From Bacteroidales bacterium (GTDB lineage Bacteria > Bacteroidota > Bacteroidia > Bacteroidales > UBA1715): a DNA stretch of 41,803 nt. Under the pieces are notes generated by a model. The model was not told the origin of the DNA, made no database searches, and saw nothing but the letters and a program-made list of their open reading frames with translations. The number at the start of each line of letters is the position of its first letter. Position 1 is the stretch's first letter. Of the stretch, positions 32,844-41,792 are shown in pieces. The stretch lies in assembly GCA_031286165.1 (NCBI GenBank), contig JAITUU010000023.1, positions 1 through 41,803 on the forward strand, written 5' to 3'. The position numbers and the translations under genes were made by a program.

Positions 32844-32896
32844 TTAGTTGTTAGTTATTAGTGAATTACAAATAATTTTCAATTTTCAATTTTCAA
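32844..32896. repeat. two heptad arrays of different unit
   Basis: Units TTAGTTG, TTAGTTA, TTAGTGA at 32844-32864, then AATTTTC three times at 32874-32894. Both fit the period-7 class and sit in the short gap between the DUF2795 and DUF3127 genes. Confidence 0.7.
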
Positions 32897-32905
32897 CAAA
32901 ACAAG

Positions 32906-33277
32906 ATGGAATTACAAGCGCAGTTGCTCAAAATACTTCCTGCACAAACGGGGCAGGGAAAAAACGGAACGTGGAAAAAACAAGAATATGTGTTTCAAAC
33001 CCAAGACCAATACCCCAAACAAGTATGTATAGCCGTGTGGGGCGATAAAGTTTCGGAAAGCAGCATGATTCCGGGAAGTACCTACGCAATTTCTTTCGAT
33101 ATAGAAAGCCGCGAATACAACGGTAGATATTTTACCGAAGCCAAAGCATGGAAAATAGTGCCTGCCGGCGGCGCAAGTGCCACACCCGCGCCAAGCAGCA
33201 ATCCTACTCCGCCGCCTTTCGATGCACCTATGTCGAGCGAGCCGGTTATGGAAGCTTCAGACGATTTACCATTCTAA
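32906..33277 (+). CDS. DUF3127 protein (OB-fold-like)
   Basis: A 123-residue protein. Residues 1-88 match DUF3127, with KNGTWKKQEYVFQT, the strand pattern of an OB-like fold, and SREYNGRYFTEAKAWKIV. The C-terminal tail is rich in Ala, Ser and Pro and ends in DDLPF. DUF3127 proteins resemble single-strand DNA-binding proteins, whose tails also end in acidic residues plus Phe, so a nucleic-acid role is plausible but not proven. It is followed after 12 bases by a secreted protein. Confidence 0.8.
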   Translation: MELQAQLLKILPAQTGQGKNGTWKKQEYVFQTQDQYPKQVCIAVWGDKVSESSMIPGSTYAISFDIESREYNGRYFTEAKAWKIVPAGGASATPAPSSNPTPPPFDAPMSSEPVMEASDDLPF

Positions 33278-33289
33278 GAATATAGGTGC

Positions 33290-33724
33290 ATGAAAAAACT
33301 TTGTTTTCTTGTGTGTATGTTTGTAGGCGTTTCGTTTTGTGCTGCGCAGGCGCAAACTATTCCCTTACTCGACTCCACACTATGTTATTCCCTCGAAGTA
33401 TTTCGCACCACCTTCGGTTCATTTAGTGCCGATAATACTTTTGCAGCCGACTCTACCGTAAAACGCTCCATTCAGTTCCAATTCGCCTGCAATATGAATA
33501 GAATTTTAGAAGTGCGCTCACTCACCGAATGGAGCGAATACAGAATTATGGAAGACGGCGAAAATGATGTTAATTCCTTTGTATATACCACATTAGGAAC
33601 TGACGATACCGTGTATAAATTTATTTTGGAATCCTCATCGAATACTCTTTCAAAAGTATTCAACACCGCCGATGGGCGCACCCACGCCGAAATTAACGAA
33701 ATTCATTCGGTATTCGAGCGATAA
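33290..33724 (+). CDS. small secreted protein, family unknown
   Basis: A 144-residue protein with a signal peptide ending at AQAQ (~residue 22). The mature part is beta-rich and acidic with two Cys (LCYS and FACN) that may pair. No known domain recognised and no sorting domain. It ends at a terminator whose stem includes the stop codon. Confidence 0.6.
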   Translation: MKKLCFLVCMFVGVSFCAAQAQTIPLLDSTLCYSLEVFRTTFGSFSADNTFAADSTVKRSIQFQFACNMNRILEVRSLTEWSEYRIMEDGENDVNSFVYTTLGTDDTVYKFILESSSNTLSKVFNTADGRTHAEINEIHSVFER

Positions 33725-33744
33725 CACACATTGTGTGTTTTTTT
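33723..33744 (+). terminator. Rho-independent terminator overlapping the stop codon
   Basis: AACACAC (33723-33729) pairs with GTGTGTT (33733-33739) around a three-base loop, then a T-run to 33744. The first stem bases belong to the stop codon of the preceding gene. Confidence 0.65.
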
Positions 33745-33773
33745 ATCAGTTACAAATCTCGAATACTCCTTTT

Positions 33774-33836
33774 GTCATTCCTGCGAAAGCAGGAATCTCC
33801 CCCAATATTTAGATTCTGTATCAAGTGCGGAATGAC
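33774..33836. repeat. 63-base hairpin repeat element
   Basis: Terminal inverted repeats GTCATTCC (33774-33781) and GGAATGAC (33829-33836) enclose the element. Inside the left end is a second perfect hairpin, TTCCTGC-GAAA-GCAGGAA (33778-33795). This layout is like the small palindromic repeats scattered in many bacterial genomes. It lies between the convergent small secreted gene and parE. Confidence 0.6.
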
Positions 33837-33861
33837 TACATTTATGTAACATTGCAAACGT

Positions 33862-35718
33862 TTATTCCTCCACAATATCTTCTTCAAAGCGAAGATTTTG
33901 AATAATAAATTCTTGGCGAGCCGGTGTATTTTGCCCCATATAGTAGGTCAAAAGTTGCTCTATGGACATATCTTTGCTTGCTTTCACCGGTTCCAAACGC
34001 ATATCTTTTCCAATAAACGCCGTAAATTCGTTCGGCGAAATTTCTCCCAAACCTTTGAATCGCGTAATTTCGGGACTTGGTTTGAGTTCCTCAATGGCAC
34101 GCTGGCGTTCTTCTTCGGAGTAGCAGTAGCGCGTTTCTTTTTTATTGCGTATGCGAAAAAGCGGCGTTTGCAGTATAAACACGTGCCCGCGCTGAATGAG
34201 TTCGGGAAAAAATTGCAGAAAAAATGTAATCAAAAGCAAGCGAATGTGCATGCCATCGACATCGGCATCGGTAGCTATAATTACATTGTTGTAGCGCAAA
34301 TTATCTAAATCGTCTTCAATATTGAGTGCGGCTTGCAGAAGATTAAATTCTTCGTTTTCATACACCACTTTTTTGGTAAGTCCAAAGGTATTGAGCGGTT
34401 TTCCTCGCAGGCTAAACACCGCTTGGGTATTGGGATTGCGCGATTTTGTAATAGAACCGCTCGCCGAATCTCCCTCTGTGATAAATATGCTGGTATCGTG
34501 GCGAAGGTCGTTTTTTTCATCGTTGTAATGCACGCGGCAATCGCGCAATTTTTTATTGTGCAAATTCGCCTTTTTCGCCATTTCGCGAGCGGTTTTTTGC
34601 ACCCCAGCCATTGCTTTTCGTTCTTTTTCGGAACTTTGAATTTTTTTCAATAACGCATCGGCTACCAGCGGATTTTTGTGTAAATAGTTATCTAACTGCT
34701 CTTTCACAAAATCGCCGATAAATTTTTGCACCGAAGGTCCTTCGGGTCCCATATCTTTGGAACCGAGTTTTGTTTTTGTTTGACTTTCAAACACCGGTTC
34801 TTCCACGCGCACACTCACCGCCGCTATCACACTTTGGCGAATATCCACCGCTTCCAAATTTTTGGCACTGAAAAATTCCTTTATCGTTTTGGCGTATGCC
34901 TCTCTGAATGCATTCAAATGAGTACCGCCCTGCACGGTATTTTGCCCGTTCACAAAGGAGTAATACATTTCACCATAGCGATTTTCGTGGGTCAAAGCAA
35001 TTTCTATATCGGTGCCGCGTAAGTGAATGGGGGCGTAAATAGGCTCGCCGCCCAAATTTTCGTTGAGCAAATCGAGTAATCCGTTGCGCGAAATGAATTT
35101 TTTACCGTTCAAAACTATGGTCAAGCCCGAATTGAGGTAGGTATAATTGCGCAGCATATCTTCCACATATTCCATGCGATACACAAAGTTCGAGAAAATC
35201 GTATCATCAGGATAAAATTTGATATACACGCCATTCGGTTCATCGGGCGCAGCTTGCACGGCACTTTCGGTAATTACCTCGCCACGCGAAAATTCTATTG
35301 CTTTTACTTCGTGTTCGCGAAAGGATTTGATAATAAATTTGGTAGAAAGTGCATTTACGGCTTTCAAACCCACACCATTCAAACCCACCGATTTTTTAAA
35401 CGCACCCGAATCGTATTTACCGCCGGTATTGATTTTAGAACTCACATCGAGCACTTTCGAGAGCGGAATACCGCGTCCGTTGTCGCGAATTGTAACCGAA
35501 TGTTCGGAAATGGTAATGTCGATAACCTTACCAAAACCCATCATATATTCGTCAATAGAATTGTCGAGGGCTTCTTTCAAAAGAATGTAAATACCATCGT
35601 CCATAGCCGAGCCATCGCCAAGTTTTCCAATATACATACCCGGACGGCGGCGAATGTGCTCTTTCCAATCAAGACTTTTTATACTATCTTCGCCGTATTC
35701 TGCTACTTCTTCTGCCAT
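33862..35718 (-). CDS. parE: DNA topoisomerase IV subunit B
   Basis: Type IIA topoisomerase ATPase subunit for decatenating sister chromosomes. The 618 residues fit the Bacteroidota ParE type more than the longer GyrB. GHKL ATP-binding motifs are LDNSIDE (Asn53) and DNGRGIP (79-85), and [15 protein letters not shown] is at 111-125. The QGGTH (263-267) loop is also present. The Toprim motifs are EGDSASGS (415-422) and DADVDGMH (484-491), and [12 protein letters not shown] follows. parC is not adjacent here; in many relatives it follows parE, but the next gene downstream is on the opposite strand. Confidence 0.94.
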   Translation of the reverse strand: MAEEVAEYGEDSIKSLDWKEHIRRRPGMYIGKLGDGSAMDDGIYILLKEALDNSIDEYMMGFGKVIDITISEHSVTIRDNGRGIPLSKVLDVSSKINTGGKYDSGAFKKSVGLNGVGLKAVNALSTKFIIKSFREHEVKAIEFSRGEVITESAVQAAPDEPNGVYIKFYPDDTIFSNFVYRMEYVEDMLRNYTYLNSGLTIVLNGKKFISRNGLLDLLNENLGGEPIYAPIHLRGTDIEIALTHENRYGEMYYSFVNGQNTVQGGTHLNAFREAYAKTIKEFFSAKNLEAVDIRQSVIAAVSVRVEEPVFESQTKTKLGSKDMGPEGPSVQKFIGDFVKEQLDNYLHKNPLVADALLKKIQSSEKERKAMAGVQKTAREMAKKANLHNKKLRDCRVHYNDEKNDLRHDTSIFITEGDSASGSITKSRNPNTQAVFSLRGKPLNTFGLTKKVVYENEEFNLLQAALNIEDDLDNLRYNNVIIATDADVDGMHIRLLLITFFLQFFPELIQRGHVFILQTPLFRIRNKKETRYCYSEEERQRAIEELKPSPEITRFKGLGEISPNEFTAFIGKDMRLEPVKASKDMSIEQLLTYYMGQNTPARQEFIIQNLRFEEDIVEE

Positions 35719-35732
35719 AATTCTTTTTTTTA

Positions 35733-35740
35733 CAAAAATA
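35733..35740 (-). promoter_or_regulatory. -7 box for parE
   Basis: TATTTTTG on the minus strand, 14 bases before the parE ATG at 35718. Confidence 0.55.
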
Positions 35741-35750
35741 CAAATTAGTT

Positions 35751-35778
35751 GAAAGTAGAAAATTGAAAATTGAAAATT
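35751..35778. repeat. heptad array, 4 units
   Basis: GAAAGTA followed by GAAAATT three times. It lies ten bases upstream of the parE promoter box. Confidence 0.7.
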
Positions 35779-35823
35779 ATTTTAACAAGTAATGAATAGG
35801 TAGTAATGAATTTTCAAACACAA

Positions 35824-38289
35824 CTAACTCCCAATTCCTAAACTATCGCGCACTACACGCAATTCAAAGTATGAATAGTTCTCGCCGAGCACATCGCGAG
35901 CCGCACCAAGCGAAGGGTCTTGCGTTTCGGTAAAATATTCAGTTATCGTGTTCACTTTTTCTTCCGGCACCAATTCGTGAATACTCAATTCACCCGTTTG
36001 CACATAGTGCGCCACGTGTCCTTCTATGGTGGAAATAGCAAAACCTCGTGCTGTAGCAATTTCTTCTATCGTTTTCCCTTGTTTAAACAGTTCCAAACTT
36101 CGCAATTTCGTATCTTCGTCCTTTGTTTTTTTGGGTGCACGTTGTTTTTCGGAAAAAAGTGTGGGTGTTATATTCTGCTCTTCACAATAGAGGCGAATAA
36201 TTTCAGTAATTTCTTCACCAAATTGCTGGGTTTTCATTTTTCCAAAACCTTGTATTTGCGCCAATTCTTTGGGATTTTGCGGCAGGTGTGTAACTAATTC
36301 GTACAATACTTTTTGTGAAAATATTGCAAACGGCGGCACACTCAAATCCTTCGATTTTTCCATACGCCACGAGCGCAATGTATTGAAAAGCGGCATATTG
36401 GGTAAATTTTTCGGGTCGATTTCGGCTGTAACTTTTACAGTTGTTTTCTCTCCACCAATGCTCTCTTTCTTATTTTTCTCCAGTTTTCGTTCTTTTTCAA
36501 TCAGTGCTTCTGCCTTTGCTTTTTGCAATTTCACAAGCGAAAATCCTTCGCGCAAGGTTTGCAATGTCGCGGTTTTTACCCGCAATTCTTCCGAAAGTGT
36601 GTTTGTGGCATTACTAATCTGCTTTTTCACTTCTTGATTATCTATGTCCAAATCCATTTTTTCAAAAGGAAGTGCCACCAAATCAACTACTTTTGTAAGA
36701 AAATACTCTGCTCCTTTTGCAATGCGTTCTTGCAGAGCATCGTTTTTTTCCACATCGGCTTCGGTGAATAAAAGGTGTGAAATATGCCGCTGAAACGAAA
36801 CAGAAACGTTCGTAATGTCGGTTTCAAACTGCTGCGGATTGAACAACGAGTGCATAAATACCGGAAAACTTCCTTTGTGGGTATCTATAATTTTGAGTAT
36901 TGCAAACAGGTTTTTGTGCAGTTTTTGAAACGAAAATACATCACGCACAAGTTCGTGTTGATAAGCAATTCGCGCCTCATTGAGTTGTGCTTCGTTCGGA
37001 CGATTTTCCTCAATCTGCCGCGTAAATCCGCTCACAATGTGGTCGTTCAAAATATTACCGGAGCGAATGGGTGCGGCAAGCACCATGCCCTCTAAGGTTT
37101 TGCAACGGCTCAGAGCCACATACACCTGTCCGTGGGCAAACGATGCTTCGGCAGAAATCACCGCCCGCTCAAATGTCAATCCCTGACTTTTGTGAATAGT
37201 GATAGCCCACGCCAATTTGAGCGGAATTTGCATAAATTCTCCCTCGATTTTTTCTTCTATGGCGTTGCTTTGTTCATTGAGCGTGTATTGCACATTTTCC
37301 CACGTGAGCGGCGTTACGGCTATGGCTTCCGGTTCGGCAGGCGATTGCACAAACACCGTGTCGCCATCTATTTCCACTATCATTCCTATTTTGCCGTTGT
37401 AAAACTGCTTTTCCGGCGAAGGGTCGTTTTTTACAAACATTACCTGTGCACCCACTTTGAGTGTCAGTTCTTTTTCGGTAGGATAGGAATATTCCGGGAA
37501 ATTTCCTTGCACCCGCGCAGTAAATGTGTGTTCTTCGCCCTGCAAATCGGTCAATCGCTGCGAATTAATGCGCTGCGCCTGCGCATTGTGCGTACACAGC
37601 ATTATGTAACCATCATCGTCATTGGGCTCAAAATCAGGAAGATAGCGTTTATTCAATTCCGTAAGCGACTGTGTATCAAGTCGATTTTCGCGTACTTTAT
37701 TCAAAATTTCTATAAAACTGCTATCCTGCTGGCGAAACACTTCCAAAAGTTCTATGCTCACAAAAGACGTTTCGCGCAAAGCGCGACTACTGAAAAAATA
37801 AATGGTTTCGTAGTGAGGGCGCAGCAATTCCCACTCTGCATCTTTTGCCACCGGCGCAAGTTGCTGTAAATCGCCAATCATGAGCAACTGCACGCCGCCA
37901 AAGGGTTTGGAATGGTCGCGAAAACGGCGCAGAACGGTGTCAATACCGTCAAGCAAATCGGCTCGCACCATACTGATTTCGTCTATCACCAGCAGTTCTA
38001 TACTTTTTATAATATTGATTTTTTTCTTGCTGAATCGCTGTTGGTCAGGTTTAAACTCGCCCAAAATTGGACCAAAAGGAAGTTGAAAAAACGAGTGAAT
38101 AGTAACGCCGCGAGCATTGATAGCCGCCACGCCGGTGGGTGCCACCACCACCATACGCTTGGGCACTACATCTTGTAATTTCCGCAAAAATGTGGTTTTC
38201 CCGGTTCCCGCCTTTCCTGTCAAAAAAATGTGTTTTCCCGTGTATTGTATAAAATCGAGAGCGAGTTGGAGTTCCGCGTTGGTTTTCAT
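35824..38289 (-). CDS. Pif1-like superfamily 1 helicase with HRDC and HTH modules
   Basis: An 821-residue DNA helicase. Motif I is GKAGTGKTT (25-33), motif II is VIDEIS (101-106), GDLQQL is at 139-144, and the later SF1 motifs include HKSQGLTFERAVI and YVALSRC. Residues ~640-720 resemble an HRDC-type DNA-binding domain (PPFAIFSQKVLYEL...QIQGFGKMK) and ~745-800 a helix-turn-helix (LFKQGKTIEEIATARGFAISTIEGH), as found at the C-terminus of some RecQ-like proteins. Pif1-like helicases act on D-loops, G-quadruplexes and stalled forks. Start ATG 38289 overlaps the stop of the upstream GT2 gene by four bases; a longer frame to 38442 would run inside that gene. Confidence 0.88.
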   Translation of the reverse strand: MKTNAELQLALDFIQYTGKHIFLTGKAGTGKTTFLRKLQDVVPKRMVVVAPTGVAAINARGVTIHSFFQLPFGPILGEFKPDQQRFSKKKINIIKSIELLVIDEISMVRADLLDGIDTVLRRFRDHSKPFGGVQLLMIGDLQQLAPVAKDAEWELLRPHYETIYFFSSRALRETSFVSIELLEVFRQQDSSFIEILNKVRENRLDTQSLTELNKRYLPDFEPNDDDGYIMLCTHNAQAQRINSQRLTDLQGEEHTFTARVQGNFPEYSYPTEKELTLKVGAQVMFVKNDPSPEKQFYNGKIGMIVEIDGDTVFVQSPAEPEAIAVTPLTWENVQYTLNEQSNAIEEKIEGEFMQIPLKLAWAITIHKSQGLTFERAVISAEASFAHGQVYVALSRCKTLEGMVLAAPIRSGNILNDHIVSGFTRQIEENRPNEAQLNEARIAYQHELVRDVFSFQKLHKNLFAILKIIDTHKGSFPVFMHSLFNPQQFETDITNVSVSFQRHISHLLFTEADVEKNDALQERIAKGAEYFLTKVVDLVALPFEKMDLDIDNQEVKKQISNATNTLSEELRVKTATLQTLREGFSLVKLQKAKAEALIEKERKLEKNKKESIGGEKTTVKVTAEIDPKNLPNMPLFNTLRSWRMEKSKDLSVPPFAIFSQKVLYELVTHLPQNPKELAQIQGFGKMKTQQFGEEITEIIRLYCEEQNITPTLFSEKQRAPKKTKDEDTKLRSLELFKQGKTIEEIATARGFAISTIEGHVAHYVQTGELSIHELVPEEKVNTITEYFTETQDPSLGAARDVLGENYSYFELRVVRDSLGIGS

Positions 38290-39185
38290 GAGTGCTTTGT
38301 TTGAATACTGCAAAAGTACGCAAGTTTGTAGAAATCGAATAGTTGCAAGGGTAGATTTTTTTGCACAATGGCGCGATACAGCGGTTTTCCAATGGTACGG
38401 AATATGAGTTTCAACAACGTAACTACATGAATTTTTTTGCACAACATATAGGTTCTATATATTGTAATAGAACGCAAAAAATCGCGCTCAATATCGGCAT
38501 TGCGCACAAGAAGCGTTACCGTGCGCAAACTTTCTTCTATTTTGTGTAAAAACACCGCGTTCGTATCCAGCCCTGCATGAATGGCGGCATTGTTGATATG
38601 AATAATGTGCGCTTTCTGTTGTTTGAGCGTATATTCCAGCAAGGTATCTTCGTAGCCATATTCGCGAATAATTTCGTTTAAACGAATACGTAAAAACAAC
38701 TCTCTATCAATCAGTAAATTAAAAAGTGTCAAACCCTTTCCTGTTTTGGTACGCACTTCGGCAGAAATTTTTTCGCGCTGCACACCATAGTTCCATCGCA
38801 GAAATTTCGCGCGTTCGGGTGCTTTTTTTTGATAATCCACCCCACCGCATATCACACAGTGTTTGTGTGCTGCCGCCACATAATCTTTTATAAAATGCGG
38901 ACTTGTAATCTGCGCATCACAGTCGAGAAAGAGCAGGTAGGAAAACTGCGCTCTACGCGCAAGAATATTGCGAATGGCAGCCCTGCCCCTATTTTCGCTT
39001 TCGCGCCAATAGAGCACCTGCGGCGTGGCGGCACAACTTTGATTTCGCTCGTGAACGTGCAATTCCGAATGGTCATCTGCCACAAGAATTTCAAAGGGTA
39101 CGGCGGCTTTGCGGCACTGCTTATGCACTTCGCGCACAAGTTCACGCACATCGTAATTATATGTTGCTATACAAATCGAAAGCAT
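38286..39185 (-). CDS. family 2 glycosyltransferase
   Basis: A 299-residue enzyme that opens MLSICIATYNYDVRELVREV, typical of GT2. The LFLDCDAQI segment (~residues 93-101) holds the metal-binding Asp pair and VADDHSELH precedes it. The donor and acceptor are unknown. It is not in the main glycan cluster. Its ATG overlaps the TAA of the potassium channel gene (TAATG), and its stop overlaps the helicase ATG, so channel, GT2 and helicase are translationally coupled on one transcript. Confidence 0.85.
   Translation of the reverse strand: MLSICIATYNYDVRELVREVHKQCRKAAVPFEILVADDHSELHVHERNQSCAATPQVLYWRESENRGRAAIRNILARRAQFSYLLFLDCDAQITSPHFIKDYVAAAHKHCVICGGVDYQKKAPERAKFLRWNYGVQREKISAEVRTKTGKGLTLFNLLIDRELFLRIRLNEIIREYGYEDTLLEYTLKQQKAHIIHINNAAIHAGLDTNAVFLHKIEESLRTVTLLVRNADIERDFLRSITIYRTYMLCKKIHVVTLLKLIFRTIGKPLYRAIVQKNLPLQLFDFYKLAYFCSIQTKHS
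38311..38318 (-). promoter_or_regulatory. -7 box for the helicase gene
   Basis: TACTTTTG on the minus strand, 21 bases before the helicase ATG, inside the 3' end of the GT2 gene. It could let the helicase be expressed apart from the upstream genes. Confidence 0.45.
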
Positions 39186-40009
39186 TATGATAAGTGTGTA
39201 ATATGTTGTGTATCAATTTCGCGTCCGCAATTCGGACATGTCGTTCCGTGTTTGTGTTTACGCTTTTGCAATTCTTCGGAAAATCCCGAAGCCAAAATAC
39301 CGGCAGGCAAGGCAAATACCCCTATTCCCAAAATTGAAATAATAGATGTGAGAATTTTACCGGTAAGGGTAATGGGATAAATATCACCATAACCAACTGT
39401 AGTTAATGTAGTTACACCCCACCACATAGTTGCCGGAATACTCGAAAATTTTTCGGGTTGCGCCGAATTTTCGGCAAAATATACAAATCCCGATGCCGCT
39501 ACTATGAGCGAAACAGTGATTGCCAAACAGAGTATTAATTCCTCGCGCTTAGAACTAAACACATTGGCTATCAATTCTTTGGCACTCAAATATCGCCCCA
39601 ATTTGAAAATGCGCACAAACATAAACAAACGCAAAATACGCAAGTGCCGCCAATCCACCGAAGTAAAGGGCAAATAGAAGGGTAAAAACGCGAGTAAATC
39701 TATCAATGCACCCAGCGAAAACATATAGCGCAATCGCCCCCACACCGGGTGTTTGTATTTTTCATCGCAGGTGCACACCCACACGCGCAACACGTATTCC
39801 ACCGTGAAAATATGCACCGAGACTCGTTCAAAATTCTTAAAATACACGGCATACACGGCGTAAATGCTATTTACCGTTTCCAAAATTACGGCAGCAACAT
39901 TCAGCGAAATTAAGATTACCAAAAAATAATCGAGAATATTATCCCACACTCTATTGCCTTTGGCTGGACTGAGGAGAATATACAGGCTCTGTTTCAATTT
40001 TTTATACAT
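39185..40009 (-). CDS. voltage-gated potassium channel
   Basis: A 274-residue inner-membrane channel. The S1-S4 voltage-sensor region (~25-145) ends with the basic S4 helix WRHLRILRLFMFVRIFKLGRY. The pore loop carries the K+ selectivity filter TVGYGD (204-209), and the last helix (~215-240) follows. The C-terminal tail KHKHGTTCPNCGREIDTQHITH contains CPNC plus two His, which could bind zinc. The family forms tetramers that pass K+ when depolarised. It starts the GT2/helicase transcript. Confidence 0.93.
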   Translation of the reverse strand: MYKKLKQSLYILLSPAKGNRVWDNILDYFLVILISLNVAAVILETVNSIYAVYAVYFKNFERVSVHIFTVEYVLRVWVCTCDEKYKHPVWGRLRYMFSLGALIDLLAFLPFYLPFTSVDWRHLRILRLFMFVRIFKLGRYLSAKELIANVFSSKREELILCLAITVSLIVAASGFVYFAENSAQPEKFSSIPATMWWGVTTLTTVGYGDIYPITLTGKILTSIISILGIGVFALPAGILASGFSEELQKRKHKHGTTCPNCGREIDTQHITHLS

Positions 40010-40028
40010 ATTGGCACGGGTGTTTGGG

Positions 40029-40036
40029 CAAATATA
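40029..40036 (-). promoter_or_regulatory. -7 box for the channel/GT2/helicase operon
   Basis: TATATTTG on the minus strand, 19 bases before the ATG at 40009. Confidence 0.6.
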
Positions 40037-40063
40037 GTATAATTTTTTAAAAAGCCCCCTAAA

Positions 40064-40078
40064 TCCCCCATAGGGGGA
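40064..40078. repeat. G/C-run hairpin
   Basis: TCCCCC (40064-40069) pairs with GGGGGA (40073-40078) around a three-base loop. This is one of the C-run/G-run hairpins in this gap; a similar one lies at 40180-40214. It may be an old terminator or a dispersed repeat. Confidence 0.5.
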
Positions 40079-40179
40079 CTAAAAAAGCACAAAAAATCAT
40101 ACACATCAAATCATTTTCAATACCGTATAGATTGCTGCACTGCGTTGGCAATGTCGGCACATATTTTTTTCAAAACTCA

Positions 40180-40214
40180 AAGCCCTCCCTTATGGGGAGG
40201 GGTGGGAGGGGCTT
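40180..40214 (-). terminator. likely terminator or C/G-run repeat after the MtaD-type gene
   Basis: On the minus strand the sequence just after the amidohydrolase stop has AGCCCCTCCCA..., a CCCTCCC/GGGAGGG stem (40183-40189 with 40195-40201) and GGGCTTTG. The hairpin is strong but the T-run is poor. The rest of the gap 40037-40179 shows only AT-rich sequence and no gene. Confidence 0.4.
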
Positions 40215-41529
40215 ATTTTTCGCGTTCCACCGCAATCTTATTTGCCAATTCTTGGGCTTGCAGCATCACATCGAACTCATCTATGGTTTGAAATTGCTTG
40301 TGCAAATACACACATCTGCCGTTTACAAACACCGTATCTACATCGCCGCCCGAAAGCGCATATACTATGTGCGAATACACGTTGTAGAGCGGCACTGCGT
40401 GAATTTGATTGATATTCACCATTTGCAAATCGGCTTTTTTACCCGGTTCAATAGAACCGCACAGGTGCTCTATTCCCAAACTTTGCGCCGCACCGCGCGT
40501 AGCCATAAATACCGCTTGCCGGGCATTCACTGCGCGAGCATTGCCGCTATTGAATTTATGCACGAGCGCGGCAGTTTTCATTTCGGCATACATATCGAGT
40601 GAATTATTGCTTACCGCGCTATCGGTACCAAAACACACCTTCGCGCCTTTTTCGAGCATGGCAGGCACCGGCGCAATACCGCACACGAGTTTGAGGTTAC
40701 TCTGTGCATTATTCACCACTGCCACCTGCTTTTCCGCCAACATTTCCGTATCGGTTTCACTCACATACACGCAGTGTGCCGCTATGGTTTTTCCCTCAAA
40801 AATTCCCAAATCGGCGAGATATTCCACCGGTGTTTTCCCATGTGCCTCCATGCAATTTTGATATTCTTCGGCAGTTTCCGAAAGGTGGGTATTGAGTGGA
40901 AGATTATAGCGATTGGCAAGCGCACGCGCTGTTTTAAAATATTCCGCCGAGCAGGTGTAAATACTATGCGGACCGGGAATAATACGCACCAAATCATGTT
41001 GTTCATATTCGCGCATGAGTTTTTCCAAATGCGCAAACGCAATATCGGGCGAGGCTGCATCGGCTACCGCAAAATCGGCTATTGCTTGCGAAAGAAAGGC
41101 ACGCATACCTATGTGTTCGCACAACTGCGCGGTTTCTTCCACAAAATAATACATATCTACAAAGCAAGTGGTACCACTCGCTATCATTTCGAGCATGGCA
41201 AGTGCCGCGCCGGTTTTTACATTGTCGGGATTTAAAAACTGCTTTTCCACCTGAAAAATATGCTCAAAAAGCCACGTTTTAAGCGGTACATCATCGGCAT
41301 AGCCCTTCAAAAAACTCATACCGGCGTGGGTGTGCGCATTGATAAAACCCGGCAAAAGCAAACTTCCCTGCGCATCTATCTCCGTTTGTGCCTCTAATTC
41401 GTAACTTTCACTCATGCAGCACACCTGCGCTATGCTATCGCCCTGCACACACACGCAACCATGTTCTATCACCGAAAAATCGGCATTCATGGTTACTACG
41501 TAGGCATTAATGATTTTGTAATCGTACAT
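40213..41529 (-). CDS. mtaD: MtaD/SAH-deaminase-type amidohydrolase
   Basis: A 438-residue metal-dependent hydrolase of the chlorohydrolase/MtaD group. HTHAGMSFLKGYADD (66-80) gives the first metal His pair, HLSET (~210) the next, AAHCVYVS (~240) the third His, and FGTDSAVSNNSLDMYAEMK the catalytic Asp region. This is the set of motifs of 5'-methylthioadenosine/S-adenosylhomocysteine deaminases, and the HLSET and GTDSAVSNN forms fit best with that group. Other deaminases (such as guanine or N-ethylammeline-type) cannot be excluded, so the symbol is provisional. A promoter box lies 20 bases upstream. No related nucleoside gene is adjacent. Confidence 0.88.
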   Translation of the reverse strand: MYDYKIINAYVVTMNADFSVIEHGCVCVQGDSIAQVCCMSESYELEAQTEIDAQGSLLLPGFINAHTHAGMSFLKGYADDVPLKTWLFEHIFQVEKQFLNPDNVKTGAALAMLEMIASGTTCFVDMYYFVEETAQLCEHIGMRAFLSQAIADFAVADAASPDIAFAHLEKLMREYEQHDLVRIIPGPHSIYTCSAEYFKTARALANRYNLPLNTHLSETAEEYQNCMEAHGKTPVEYLADLGIFEGKTIAAHCVYVSETDTEMLAEKQVAVVNNAQSNLKLVCGIAPVPAMLEKGAKVCFGTDSAVSNNSLDMYAEMKTAALVHKFNSGNARAVNARQAVFMATRGAAQSLGIEHLCGSIEPGKKADLQMVNINQIHAVPLYNVYSHIVYALSGGDVDTVFVNGRCVYLHKQFQTIDEFDVMLQAQELANKIAVEREK

Positions 41530-41549
41530 ACGGCATACTATATATGCTG

Positions 41550-41557
41550 CAAAAATA
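41550..41557 (-). promoter_or_regulatory. -7 box for the mtaD-like gene
   Basis: TATTTTTG on the minus strand, 20 bases before the ATG at 41529. Confidence 0.55.
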
Positions 41558-41563
41558 GGATTA

Positions 41564-41591
41564 ATTGTAAATGAAAAATTACAAATTGTAA
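41564..41591. repeat. heptad array, 4 units
   Basis: ATTGTAA, ATGAAAA, ATTACAA, ATTGTAA in tandem, six bases upstream of the mtaD-like promoter box. The stretch after it to the window end (41592-41803) has no gene; it holds a C-run remnant near 41605 and the dispersed repeat below. Confidence 0.65.
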
Positions 41592-41763
41592 ATTATTTTA
41601 GAAAAGCCCTCTCAATCTCCTCTAAGGTAAGGCAATACTAAAAAATAACTATCCTTCATTACATCTACTTCCTTATGTCATTTCCTGAGGCGAGGGCTAC
41701 TTGTAAGCAACTTAGGCTGCGGAACAACGTGCTTGAATATTCGTAATTCACCACATACATACG

Positions 41764-41792
41764 TGGATTGCTTCACAACGTTCGCAATGACG
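41764..41792. repeat. 29-base dispersed repeat, second copy
   Basis: Matches 6229-6257 with three mismatches in 29 bases, including the shared words GGATT, CTTCAC and CGTTCGCAATGACG. The two copies lie 35 kb apart in unrelated gaps. Confidence 0.65.

Noticed and set aside
32844..32896. Possible CRISPR array
   Set aside because: Units are only seven bases, directly adjacent with no spacers, and vary between sites; there are no cas genes.
37132..37869. 245-codon plus-strand open frame inside the helicase gene
   Set aside because: It is antisense to conserved helicase motifs and shows no domain.
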